A stretch of DNA of 64,000 bases from Alteriqipengyuania lutimaris. GTDB lineage: Bacteria > Pseudomonadota > Alphaproteobacteria > Sphingomonadales > Sphingomonadaceae. Where the stretch lies: the NCBI RefSeq assembly GCF_003363135.1, contig NZ_QRBB01000001.1, positions 2,578,501 through 2,642,500 on the forward strand, given 5' to 3'. Shown here piece after piece: positions 1-9,926 of this stretch; position 1 is the stretch's first letter, and each line of letters starts with the position of its first letter. Both the position numbers and the translations under genes were made by a program. Below the pieces are notes generated by a model. The model saw only the letters and a list, made by a program, of their open reading frames with translations. It had not been told where the DNA came from and did not search any database.

Positions 1-1200
1 CTCGATCCAGATCACGCAGCGGCGATCTTCCGGCTCGGCATCGATCGTGACGAACACGCTCCCGCCGCCGTATTTGGCGGCGTTCTCGATCAGGTTGCCG
101 AGGATTTCATCGAGGTCCTGGCGTTCTATCGCGACGCGCGCCTCGCGCGATCCGTCGAGGTCGAAACGCACGTCCGGGTAGAGCCGCTCGACCGCGCGCC
201 GGACCGCCTCGGCACTCTCGCAAACGGGCGTCTGCGCATGGCCGACTGCACGGCGCCCGACGGCGCGCGCACGGGCAAGGTGGTGGTCGACATGACGGCG
301 CATCGTGCGCGCTTCCCGGATCACCGTGCTGGCGAGATCGGGCGCATGCGCGGTCGCGGCATTGTTCACGACCGTCAGCGGGGTCTTAAGCGCATGTGCG
401 AGGTTGCCCGCGTGCGTGCGCGCTTCTTCCGCCTGCCGCTCCGAATGTTCGAGCAGCATGTTCAATTCCTGCACCAGCGGCTGGACCTCCAGCGGCAGCG
501 GATCGGTCACCCGGTTGCTACCCGAGGTGCGGATATGCTGGATCGCCGCCTCGATCCGGCGCAGCGGACGCAGGCCGACATAGCTTTGCAGCAGCACGAG
601 AACCATCAGGCCGAGGCCGAGGATGACGAAGCTGATGACGAGAATGCGCTGGATGCGGCCGATCTGCTCGTCGATTTCGCTGCGAGACGAGGCGACGGCG
701 AAGGTCCACATCGTGTCCCTTCCCGGCAGCGTCGTGTCGCGCTGGGCAATCCGCAGCGGTTCGCCCCGGAACTGCTCGCTGTCGTAATAGAGCGGCTCGT
801 CCTCCAGCGAATCGCGCAGGTCGAGCGCCTCGTCCCACAATGATCGCGATGGCAGGACATCGGGATCGTTCAGGTTCACCGGCTCCCCGGCGGGGCTGAT
901 CTGGTAATAGAGGCCCGAATTGGGTTCGAGAAAACGCTGGTCGCCCATCGGCCGGATCAGCCAGATCTCGCCGGTCTGCTGGATTTCGGCCGATGCGATC
1001 AGCGCGGTCAGATTGTTGTCCAGCTGGGTATCGAAGTTGCGCTCCAGCAGGTTGGTCAGCGTGCGATCGAGCGCGAGGCCGCCGCCGAGCAGCAGGACGA
1101 CGATCCAGATCGCCGAAATGGCGATCATCCGCCATGTCAGGCTGCCCGTGTGCGGCGCGACGAAATCGCGCGGGCGCTCGCGATGCGTTTCGCCCGCCAC
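1..1200 (-). CDS. PhoQ-like sensor histidine kinase (partial, C-terminus off the left edge)
   Basis: Membrane sensor kinase expected to phosphorylate the response regulator just upstream (1283-1960). The minus-strand frame is open across the left edge. A hydrophobic segment near 1128-1075 is transmembrane helix 1. A second membrane segment and HAMP-like region lie near 660-540. The H-box reads NLAHALKTPLTVV, typical of the PhoQ group, with the phosphorylated His at 396-394. The N-box DEILGNLIENAAKYG lies near 120-75. The G-boxes are beyond the edge. No ATG precedes the first membrane helix, so I chose GTG at 1200. The frame stays open further upstream and an alternative start overlapping the regulator gene is possible. 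Confidence 0.85.
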   Translation of the reverse strand, partial: MAGETHRERPRDFVAPHTGSLTWRMIAISAIWIVVLLLGGGLALDRTLTNLLERNFDTQLDNNLTALIASAEIQQTGEIWLIRPMGDQRFLEPNSGLYYQISPAGEPVNLNDPDVLPSRSLWDEALDLRDSLEDEPLYYDSEQFRGEPLRIAQRDTTLPGRDTMWTFAVASSRSEIDEQIGRIQRILVISFVILGLGLMVLVLLQSYVGLRPLRRIEAAIQHIRTSGSNRVTDPLPLEVQPLVQELNMLLEHSERQAEEARTHAGNLAHALKTPLTVVNNAATAHAPDLASTVIREARTMRRHVDHHLARARAVGRRAVGHAQTPVCESAEAVRRAVERLYPDVRFDLDGSREARVAIERQDLDEILGNLIENAAKYGGGSVFVTIDAEPEDRRCVIWIE

Positions 1201-1282
1201 CCGGTCAGGCGCGCGCGGATCGCGCCTGCCCGAACGGCTCGCGCCGGCAGCCGCCCCCTCGCGGGGTGCGTCGGCCGCGGCG

Positions 1283-1960
1283 CTATGCCCGGGGGGCGTC
1301 GGCGGGGTCGTCGAGGCTGTAGCCAAGGCCACGGATCGTTGTGATGACTTCCGCGCCCAGCTTCTTGCGGATGCGCGTGACGAAGACCTCGATCGTGTTC
1401 GAATCGCGGTCGAAATCCTGATCGTAGATGTGCTCGATCAGCTCGGTGCGGCTGACCACCTTGCCCTTGTGGTGCATCAGGTAGCTCAGCAGCTTGTATT
1501 CCTGCGCGGTCAGCTTCACCGGATCGCCGCCACGCGTGACGCGGCCCGATCGCGTATCCAGCCGGACGTCGCCGGCGGTCAGCTCGCTGCTGGTGTTGCC
1601 CGAGGCACGACGGATCAGCGCGCGCAGGCGGGCGATCAGTTCTTCGGTCTGGAACGGCTTGGCGAGGTAATCGTCCGCGCCCGCGTCCAGTCCCGCGACC
1701 TTGTCCGACCAGCTGTCGCGCGCGGTCAGCACCAGCACGGGGAAGGTGCGGCCTTCCTTGCGCCACATGCCGAGCACGGTTAGCCCGTCGATCTCGGGCA
1801 GGCCGAGATCGAGGATCACTGCGTCGTAATTCTCGCTCGAGCCCAGGTAATGCCCGTCTTCCCCGTCGGTCGACAGGTCGACGGCATAGCCGTTCTGCTC
1901 GAGCGTCGATTTGAGCTGTTCGCCCAGCGTGGGCTCGTCTTCCACGATCAGGATGCGCAT
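1283..1960 (-). CDS. OmpR/PhoP-family response regulator
   Basis: A 225-residue DNA-binding regulator, the usual length of the OmpR/PhoP family. The receiver holds acidic residues in VEDEP, the phosphorylation site Asp51 in LDLGLPE, TAR and KPF. The C-terminal half is a winged helix with the typical ending TTIRGLGYSL. The gene lies directly upstream of the PhoQ-like kinase and downstream of a PepSY-type exported protein on the same strand. PhoPQ-type systems in proteobacteria sense envelope cues such as divalent cations or antimicrobial peptides, but the signal here cannot be read from the sequence. Confidence 0.92.
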   Translation of the reverse strand: MRILIVEDEPTLGEQLKSTLEQNGYAVDLSTDGEDGHYLGSSENYDAVILDLGLPEIDGLTVLGMWRKEGRTFPVLVLTARDSWSDKVAGLDAGADDYLAKPFQTEELIARLRALIRRASGNTSSELTAGDVRLDTRSGRVTRGGDPVKLTAQEYKLLSYLMHHKGKVVSRTELIEHIYDQDFDRDSNTIEVFVTRIRKKLGAEVITTIRGLGYSLDDPADAPRA

Positions 1961-2094
1961 TGGCGTCTTGTCCTCGTCACTCGCCCGGTTTCACGAACAC
2001 GGCGTTTCACTTGCAAGCCCGCTCCTTGAAGCGAATGGCGCATCATCGTCAACAACGCCGCCTGTTTTTCTGCCAGATTGCTCGCCACGCTGGC

Positions 2095-2430
2095 CTAGCG
2101 TGCACGATTGAGCACGCGGCCCGTGCGCGCATCGATGTCGACGAAGGTTACCCGGCTGTTGCGCATGAACTTGAGGCGGTAGGCCATTTCGCCCGGATCG
2201 TAGGCGGGGCCGAGATATTCGTAACAATCGCGCCCGTCGCGCGTGTTCGAACACAGCGGCGCGCCCAGCGTCCGGAACACGATCGCCTCGATCTGCCGCA
2301 ACGGCAGTGCCCTGCCCGATTGCGTGTCGCGACGCGCCGCTTCCTGTGCCGCATTGCTTTGCGCAAGGACAGGAGCGGACGTCGCGACAAGCGCGCAACC
2401 GAGCAGCAGGGGGGCGATGATCCATTTCAT
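2095..2430 (-). CDS. PepSY-like small exported protein
   Basis: A 111-residue protein with a Sec signal peptide ending near VLA at residue 23. The rest resembles a single PepSY-type domain: an N-terminal helix (LPLRQIEAIVFRTLG), a strand around YRLKFMRN and a closing VTFVDIDARTGRVL strand. It contains two Cys residues (CSNTRDGRDC), which could form a disulfide in the periplasm. It lies 134 bases upstream of the response regulator on the same strand. PepSY proteins often accompany two-component systems and may modulate the sensor or a protease. That role is inference. Confidence 0.75.
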   Translation of the reverse strand: MKWIIAPLLLGCALVATSAPVLAQSNAAQEAARRDTQSGRALPLRQIEAIVFRTLGAPLCSNTRDGRDCYEYLGPAYDPGEMAYRLKFMRNSRVTFVDIDARTGRVLNRAR

Positions 2431-2458
2431 TCTGCTGCCCTCAATGGCGTGAAACCAT

Positions 2459-2475
2459 TGAATGGCCTCTGAATG
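2459..2475 (-). promoter_or_regulatory. Candidate PhoP-type direct repeat
   Basis: On the plus strand TGAATG occurs at 2459-2464 and again at 2470-2475, an 11-base period. On the minus strand, in gene orientation, this is CATTCA-N5-CATTCA, starting 29 bases upstream of the PepSY gene start. Direct repeats of one helical turn are the usual binding architecture of OmpR/PhoP regulators, so this could be an autoregulatory box for the downstream system. Confidence 0.4.
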
Positions 2476-2526
2476 TTGCCCACTGCCATACGTTCAGAAT
2501 TATGCACGATTTTATTAACGATAGCG

Positions 2527-3255
2527 CTAGTTCACGGCTTCGTAGGTGACGGCAACGGTCACACCGGTTTCGACCATCCCGGGCTGAACGGGCGGAGCAC
2601 CACCGACGCGCGAACCGGTCACCACGATGCTGTCGGCCGAGTACATCTCGCGCGCCTGCCCTTGCACGCTCTCGGAGATCTGGAGCACGCGCACGTTCGA
2701 ATAGCCCGCGACCCGTGCGTAATCCAACGCCATCGTCCGTGCGCGCTCCAGCGCGCGGCGACGCGCCTCGGCCTTGGCTTCGGTATCATCCGAGACCGAG
2801 AAGCTCGGCCCGTTGATGTCGTTCGCGCCCGCCTGGACCAGTGCATCGAGCACCCCGCCCACTTCTTCGGTATCGCGCAGCAGGACGCGGACCTGGTTGG
2901 TCGCCTCGTAGCCGCGGAAAACCTGGCGCCGCGTCTGCTGGTCGTAATCGAACCGCGCGCCGAGATTGATGCGGGTGGTCTGTATGTCGCGCTCGGGAAT
3001 GCCGAGCGAGCGCAACCGGTCGATCACGCGCTGCATCTGGGTGGAGTTCTGCGACAGCGCCTCCTGCGCGCTCATCGCTTCGGTGCGCACGCCCGCGCTG
3101 ATCGTGACCTCGTCCGGCTCGACCTCGACCCGTTCGTTGACGACGAGTTCGATCACCGGGCCGGTCGCCTGAACCTCGATTTCGGCGGCCTGCGAAGGCT
3201 GGGCCGAAAGCGCGACGAGCGCGAGTGACAGGGGCAAGGCGGTTTGGCGGATCAT
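2527..3255 (-). CDS. SIMPL (DUF541) domain exported protein
   Basis: A 242-residue protein with a signal peptide ending near SQA at about residue 22, followed by a SIMPL (DUF541) domain. Recognisable features are the opening strand with DEVTISAGVRTEA, the middle motif IQTTRINL, the GYEATNQV segment and the alternating C-terminal half. SIMPL proteins are periplasmic or outer-membrane proteins of poorly defined function, linked to envelope and oxidative stress in some species. The frame is open far upstream, but a GGAG ribosome site lies seven bases before the ATG at 3255, which fixes the start. A second ATG at 3261 is too close to that site. Confidence 0.88.
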   Translation of the reverse strand: MIRQTALPLSLALVALSAQPSQAAEIEVQATGPVIELVVNERVEVEPDEVTISAGVRTEAMSAQEALSQNSTQMQRVIDRLRSLGIPERDIQTTRINLGARFDYDQQTRRQVFRGYEATNQVRVLLRDTEEVGGVLDALVQAGANDINGPSFSVSDDTEAKAEARRRALERARTMALDYARVAGYSNVRVLQISESVQGQAREMYSADSIVVTGSRVGGAPPVQPGMVETGVTVAVTYEAVN

Positions 3256-3354
3256 CGGCATTCTCCAAAAGATTGTTCTTCGGTGTCTTAACCGCAAGCA
3301 AAGCATCGCGGAAGGCTTGTGGGATAGGCGCGCCAGCCTTAACTCGCCGCAACC

Positions 3355-5168
<1,814 letters not shown>

Positions 5169-5172
<4 letters not shown>

Positions 5173-5747
5173 GCACCCAGGAGCTCCACCGCCAGATCGC
5201 CGCATGCCGCATATGCGAGGCCGCGCTCGGCTTTGCGCCGCGCCCCACGGTCCAGTTCTCGTCCACCAGCCGCATCCTCATCATCGGGCAGGCGCCGGGC
5301 AGCAAGGTCCATGCGAGCGGCATTCCGTGGGACGATGCCAGCGGCGACCGCTTGCGCGAATGGACCGGGTTGAGCCGCGAACAGATGTACGACCCCGAGA
5401 CCGTGGCGCTGGTGCCGATGGGCTTCTGCTACCCCGGCAAGGCCAGCGGCGGGGACAAACCGCCCCGCCCCGAATGCGCGCCGAAGTGGCACGACCGCGT
5501 GCTTGCCACCCTGCCCGAAGACCGGCTGACGCTGCTCGTGGGCACCTATGCGCAGGCCGCCAACCTTCCCGAGACCAAAGGCTGGACGATGCAGCGCCGG
5601 GTCGAGCAGTGGCGCGATTTCGCGCCCGATGTCTTCGCCCTTCCTCATCCCGCATGGCGTTCAACCATCTTCATGCGCAGGAACCCGTGGTTCGAGGCCG
5701 AAGTGCTGCCTGCGCTGCGCGAGGCGGTCGCGGCGAGGGTCAGCTGA
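5169..5747 (+). CDS. Uracil-DNA glycosylase family protein
   Basis: A 192-residue member of the uracil-DNA glycosylase superfamily. Motif I is IIGQAPGSKVHASGIPWDD and the C-terminal His motif is LPHPAWRS. An N-terminal CRIC pair plus later Cys residues in FCYPGK and PECAPKW match the positions used for an iron-sulfur cluster in family 4/5 enzymes. The start is a TTG overlapping the stop of the ABC-F gene (TTGA), which implies translational coupling. Its 3' end overlaps the convergent GST gene by eight bases. Base-excision activity on uracil is expected from the family but not proven. Motif I lacks the usual acidic residue after GQAPG, so substrate choice may differ. Confidence 0.8.
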
Positions 5748-6321
5748 GCCCTTCGGCCTTCATCGCCTGCTGCACACTGTCACGCTGGCTGTTCCGGTCG
5801 CGGAACGCCTGCAGCGACTGCGGCACGTCGATCCCGAACTTGTCCGCCCACAGGAGCGTCACGAACAGGTAGTTGTCGGCCACGGTCGGCCCTTCGGCCA
5901 CCAGCCAGTCGCGGCCGTCCAGCAGCGTTTCGGCTAGCTGGTACTTCTCCGCCACGGTCTGTTTCGCCTTGGCTTTGGCATCACCGTCGGCCCCGCCGAA
6001 CAGCGGGCCGTAGGCGCCGTGGATCTCGGTCCCGATGAAGCCGATCCATTCGTGCAGGCGGAAATGCGCTTCGCCGCCGGGCAGCGTGCCCGTGGCGCTG
6101 GCGAGATAGGGAAGCACCGCCGAATTCTCGGTCAGCAGGCCGAATTCGTCGGTGACGATCGCGGGCACGTAGCCGCGCGGGCTGATCGCGTAGAAATCCT
6201 CGCCATGCTCGGTTTCGTGCTTGGAGAGATCGACTTTGGTCGCCTCGAAATCCGCGCCGCTCTCGATCAGGGCGATGTGGCTGGCGAGGCTGCAGGCGCC
6301 GGGCGAAAAATAGAGCTTCAT
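5740..6321 (-). CDS. Glutathione S-transferase, beta-class-like
   Basis: A 193-residue cytosolic GST. The N-terminal thioredoxin-like domain opens with MKLYFSPGACSLASHIAL, placing a Cys at residue 10 as in bacterial beta-class enzymes. ENSAVLPYLA is the glutathione gamma-glutamyl site. The C-terminal half is helical with the conserved TVADNYLFVTLLWADKFGID segment. It probably conjugates or reduces electrophiles with glutathione; the natural substrate is unknown. It is monocistronic, convergent with the uracil-DNA glycosylase gene, and its upstream region carries a TGACAC direct repeat. Confidence 0.88.
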   Translation of the reverse strand: MKLYFSPGACSLASHIALIESGADFEATKVDLSKHETEHGEDFYAISPRGYVPAIVTDEFGLLTENSAVLPYLASATGTLPGGEAHFRLHEWIGFIGTEIHGAYGPLFGGADGDAKAKAKQTVAEKYQLAETLLDGRDWLVAEGPTVADNYLFVTLLWADKFGIDVPQSLQAFRDRNSQRDSVQQAMKAEGLS

Positions 6322-6452
6322 GGTCGGGTCTCCTCGGGTTGCGTATCCTGCACCAACAACGACGAAGACGCCCGCACGATCCGCGCAAGACTGCGAAGCA
6401 CGCCGACGGCCTGACACACCTGACACAGTGTCCAGGGGCAAAAAATGCCGCC

Positions 6453-6932
6453 TCACCTTATGCGGTAGAAATCGGCCACCCGTTCGAGCGCGAGTTTGAG
6501 CACCAGCTTGCCCGAGCGCGCGGGCCATTGCAGCGCGCGCTCGGCTGCCGGCAGGCTCTCGCACGCACACACCACGCGCCACAGCACGTCGGACAGGCCG
6601 CTGCCCGCCGCCGCCAGCGCGCCGTCGAAACGTTCCTTCGCCGCCATCTGCCGCTCGGTCGGGGAAAGGCCGGCATCGGGCCCGCCCTTGATCCGCACCG
6701 GGTCCCACCGCATCGTGACCGAGGGGGCAAGCTGCGCGCGTTCGTAATCCATCCGCAGACGCTCGCCCGCATCGAACAGCCGGTCGCTCAGGTGCCCGCG
6801 CGCATGCAGCCAAGAGAGCGGACTTTCGGCGACGTTGAGGGTGACCGAACGGCGGCGCGCGTGCACGCCGCCGTCCTTCCCGCGCCGGGGGCCTTCGCTG
6901 GTGAGTTCGCGTTCGACGAGTTCGCGGGTCAT
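6453..6932 (-). CDS. DUF6456 domain protein
   Basis: A 159-residue basic protein that I assign to the alphaproteobacterial DUF6456 family, from the central segment around LSDRLFDAGERLRMDYERA and the SVTMRWDPVR stretch that follows. The C-terminal region looks helical and may bind DNA, but no function is established. The ATG at 6932 is preceded by AGGAGA at good spacing; a more upstream ATG lacks such a site. It is divergent from the XRE regulator at 7033, and the two share a 100-base promoter region. Confidence 0.7.
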   Translation of the reverse strand: MTRELVERELTSEGPRRGKDGGVHARRRSVTLNVAESPLSWLHARGHLSDRLFDAGERLRMDYERAQLAPSVTMRWDPVRIKGGPDAGLSPTERQMAAKERFDGALAAAGSGLSDVLWRVVCACESLPAAERALQWPARSGKLVLKLALERVADFYRIR

Positions 6933-7032
6933 GACTGGCTCTCCTGTGTGCAAGACGATGCAGCGGGATTGCCAAATGCGCTTGTCTGTAGGAAAGCGAT
7001 TTCACCAATCTGGTAAAACAGGCACGCCCTCG

Positions 7033-7608
7033 ATGATCAACCGCATCCGCGACATGCGCCGGCAGAAGAACTGGACGCTTGCCGATCTGGCGGCCGCGTG
7101 CGACCCGCCGACCACTGCACAGACGATCGGGCGGCTCGAGACGGGCACGCGCAACCTCTCGCTCAAATGGATGGAGCGGATCGGTGCGGCGCTGGGCGTA
7201 GACCCCGAAATGCTCGTCCGCTCGGACAAGGCCGAAGACGGTACGGCGGTCGTCGCGATGCTCGACGAGAACGGCCCGCACGCGCTGACGAGACCGCGCG
7301 AGGCGGTCGGGCCGGAGCGGATGGGCCGCGCGGGCAACCGCATGGTGATGCAGGTGAGCGCGAGCACGGGTGCCTACCGCGCGGGCGACGAGGTGTGGCT
7401 CAGCCGGATAGCGCCCGAGAATGCGGCCCGCGCGATGAACCGCGACGTGCTGGTCCCGCGCCGCGCCGGGCGCTTCGCCTTCGGGCGTCTGGTCGACCAC
7501 GAACCCGGGCGGCTGGCCTTGCTGCCGACCGAGCCGGGGCGCAAGCAGCTGATCGTGGAAGACCCCGCCTGGCTCGCGGTTGCCGAAATGCTGGTCCGGC
7601 GGCTGTAA
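7033..7608 (+). CDS. XRE-family helix-turn-helix regulator
   Basis: A 191-residue protein. Residues 1-60 form an XRE/Cro helix-turn-helix (IRDMRRQKNWTLADLAAAC followed by QTIGRLETGTRNLSLKWMERI). The C-terminal part after about residue 85 contains a small beta domain with RAGDEVWLS and RFAFGRLVDHEPGRLALLP, reminiscent of the S24/LexA-like fold. I cannot see its catalytic Ser-Lys pair, so I call it a sensor or dimerisation domain of unknown ligand. The frame is open upstream to 6835, but the protein clearly begins at MINRIRDMRR. It is divergent from the DUF6456 gene. Confidence 0.82.
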   Translation: MINRIRDMRRQKNWTLADLAAACDPPTTAQTIGRLETGTRNLSLKWMERIGAALGVDPEMLVRSDKAEDGTAVVAMLDENGPHALTRPREAVGPERMGRAGNRMVMQVSASTGAYRAGDEVWLSRIAPENAARAMNRDVLVPRRAGRFAFGRLVDHEPGRLALLPTEPGRKQLIVEDPAWLAVAEMLVRRL

Positions 7609-7612
7609 CCGG

Positions 7613-8815
7613 ATGCCCCGCCTGCTCTCCATCGCGACGCTCTATCCGAGCCGCGCGCGCCCGCACTTCGGCACCTTCGTCTCGCACGCGCTCGACGCGC
7701 TGGCCGCGCGGCCCGGTTGGGACGTGACCGTGATCAACCCCATCGGCCTGCCGCCGGTTCTCGCGGGCGAGTACCGCGCGCTGGCCGATGCGGCGGTGGA
7801 CGAGCTGGACGGCGAGGTGGCGGTGCATCGCCCGCGCTTCACGCTGATTCCGCGCATCGGCGGGCGCTTCAATCCGGGACTGATCGCGCACGCCGTGCTG
7901 CCGCTGGCGCGCCAGCTTCACGCAGAAGCCCCGTTCGACATGGTCGATGCGCAATTCTTCTATCCCGACGGGCCTGCGGCGGCGGCCATCGCCGAGGAAC
8001 TCGGCCGGCCGCTGGCGATCAAGGGGCGCGGGGCGGATATTCACTACTGGGGCGCGAAAGGCTTTGCCCGCGCCAAGATGCTGCGCGCCGCCCGCCAGGC
8101 CTCGCGCCTGCTCGCGGTCAGCGGCGCGCTGGCTGAGGATATGGCCGCGCTGGGCATGGATCGCGGCAAGATCGCGGTGCACCATACCGGGCTCGACCGC
8201 GATCGCTTCCGGCCGCTGCAGAACGCGGGCCTGCGGCGGATGCTGGGCGAGCGGCTGGGGGTCGCCCTGCCCCAGAAAGAGCCGATCCTTGCCAGTGTCG
8301 GCGCGCTGATTCCGCGCAAGGGGCAGGACCTGGTGCTGCGCGCGCTGGCCGATCTACCTGATGCCAAGCTGCTGCTGGTCGGGCATGGGCCCGACGACGC
8401 CATGCTGCGCGGTCTGGCCGAAGAGCTGGGGATCGCAGGCCGGGTCCACTTCCTCGGCTCGGTCGATCACGACCTGCTGCCGCTGATCCTGTCTGCCGCG
8501 GATATCATGGTGCTGCCGTCGCGCAGCGAGGGGCTCGCCAATGCCTGGATCGAGGCGCTGGCCTGCGGCACGCCGATCGTGATCGCGGATGTCGGCGGCG
8601 CACGCGACGTGGTGCGCGGGGCCGAGGCGGGCCTGATCGTGGCGCGCGATCCTGCGGCCATTGCCGAAGGGGTGCGCACGATCCTCGCCCACCCGCCGCA
8701 ACCGCGGGATACCGCCGCGCTGGTCGCCGAATTCGGCTGGGCAAGCCATGCCGAGGCGCTCGATGCGATCTATTCGGAAATGGTCGAGACCGACCCCCTA
8801 CCCCGCTCATGCTGA
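7613..8815 (+). CDS. Glycosyltransferase family 4 protein
   Basis: A 400-residue GT-B-fold retaining glycosyltransferase. The N-terminal domain begins LLSIATLYPSRARPHFGTFV, where group 1 enzymes bind the acceptor. The C-terminal nucleotide-sugar domain shows SVGALIPRKGQDLVLRAL and the EX7E-type motif around PSRSEGLANAWIEALACGTP. It starts four bases after the XRE regulator stop, so the two may be co-transcribed. No polysaccharide genes adjoin it, so the product (exopolysaccharide, LPS or glycolipid) is open. The last codons run into a REP-like repeat. Confidence 0.88.
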   Translation: MPRLLSIATLYPSRARPHFGTFVSHALDALAARPGWDVTVINPIGLPPVLAGEYRALADAAVDELDGEVAVHRPRFTLIPRIGGRFNPGLIAHAVLPLARQLHAEAPFDMVDAQFFYPDGPAAAAIAEELGRPLAIKGRGADIHYWGAKGFARAKMLRAARQASRLLAVSGALAEDMAALGMDRGKIAVHHTGLDRDRFRPLQNAGLRRMLGERLGVALPQKEPILASVGALIPRKGQDLVLRALADLPDAKLLLVGHGPDDAMLRGLAEELGIAGRVHFLGSVDHDLLPLILSAADIMVLPSRSEGLANAWIEALACGTPIVIADVGGARDVVRGAEAGLIVARDPAAIAEGVRTILAHPPQPRDTAALVAEFGWASHAEALDAIYSEMVETDPLPRSC

Positions 8816-8903
8816 GCTTGTCGAAGCATCGTACTTCTTGAAGAAAAAGTGAGACCCTTCGGAGTCGTAGACGGCGCAACGCGCCACCGGCTCAGGGTGA
8901 GCG
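8803..8903. repeat. REP/BIME-like inverted repeat
   Basis: The 15-base arm at 8803-8817 (CCGCTCATGCTGAGC) is matched in inverted orientation by 8889-8903 at 13 of 15 positions. The first arm continues into TTGTCGAAGCA. A GCTGAGCTTGTCGAAG core of this kind is a widespread intergenic repeat in sphingomonads. It lies between the convergent glycosyltransferase and secF genes and covers the last four codons and the stop of the former. It may act as a bidirectional terminator or mRNA-stabilising hairpin. Confidence 0.7.
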
Positions 8904-8924
8904 GATTGCCAGATACCAGCGGGC

Positions 8925-9905
8925 CTAAGCCTCGCCGCGCGCGACCTTTTCCTGCTCGTCGGCCTTGCCATCCTGCGGCACGAAGCTGGTCGAGGTCACG
9001 CCCAGCCAGATCAGGATCGGCGCGGCCATGTAGATCGAGCTGTAGGTACCCACGAAAATGCCCAGCGTGATCGCGGCGACCATGCCGAACAGGCTCGCCG
9101 GGCCGAACAGCAGCAGCGGCAGCAGCGCGATGAGCAGCGTCAGCGAGGTCATCACGGTCCGCGCCAGCGTCTCGTTGACCGACAGGTCGAGCAGCTCTGG
9201 CACCGGCATCTTGCGGAATTTCTTCAGGTTCTCGCGGATGCGGTCATAGACGACGATGGTGTCGTTGAGCGAATAGCCGATGATGGCGAGGATCGCGGCG
9301 ATAATCTGCAGGCTGAACTCCATCTGCGTGAGCGCGAAGAAGCCCATCGTCAGCGAGACGTCGTGGACCAGCGCGAAGAGCGCGCCCACGCCGAACTGCC
9401 ATTCGAAGCGGACCCAGATATAGATCGCGATCGCCAGCATCGCGGCCAGCAGCGCGTAGAGCGCGCGGTTCCGGAATTCGCCCGAGACCTTGCCCGACAC
9501 GCTGTCGACCCCGTCGATGCGGATGCCCGAATATTCGCTGTTGAGCGCGGTGGTGATCTCGCGCGTCAGCCGGTCGGCGAATTCCTTGTCGCCCTCCGCC
9601 TCGGCCGGGAGCTTGACCCGGATCGAGACCTCGTTGGCCGCGCCGAAGCGCTGGACCACCGGATCGCCCGTGTCGGGCAGCGAGCCGACCGTATCGCGGA
9701 TGTCCGCGATCGGCGCTTCCTGCTGGTCTGTGAAGGTCGCGCGGATTTCCTGCCCACCGGCGAAATCGACGCCGTAGTTCAGGCCCATGGTGAACACCGC
9801 GACCCAGCTCAGCACCATCAGCAGAATGCTGACGACGTAGAAGGGAATCCGCCACTTCAGGAACTTGATGTTGGTATCGTCGGGGACGAGCTTCAGGAGT
9901 TTCAT
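8925..9905 (-). CDS. secF: Protein translocase subunit SecF
   Basis: A 326-residue inner-membrane protein that works with SecD to drive protein export through SecYEG using the proton-motive force. It has a first membrane helix near residues 20-40 followed by the characteristic NYGVDFAGG motif. A periplasmic domain follows, then five membrane helices including IIGYSLNDTIVVYDRIREN and NETLARTVMTSLT, both hallmarks of SecF. It is the last gene of yajC-secD-secF, 21 bases after secD. The C-terminal tail is short, charged and cytoplasmic. Confidence 0.97.
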   Translation of the reverse strand: MKLLKLVPDDTNIKFLKWRIPFYVVSILLMVLSWVAVFTMGLNYGVDFAGGQEIRATFTDQQEAPIADIRDTVGSLPDTGDPVVQRFGAANEVSIRVKLPAEAEGDKEFADRLTREITTALNSEYSGIRIDGVDSVSGKVSGEFRNRALYALLAAMLAIAIYIWVRFEWQFGVGALFALVHDVSLTMGFFALTQMEFSLQIIAAILAIIGYSLNDTIVVYDRIRENLKKFRKMPVPELLDLSVNETLARTVMTSLTLLIALLPLLLFGPASLFGMVAAITLGIFVGTYSSIYMAAPILIWLGVTSTSFVPQDGKADEQEKVARGEA

Positions 9906-9926
9906 GATGTGTCTCTCGTGCCCCGC

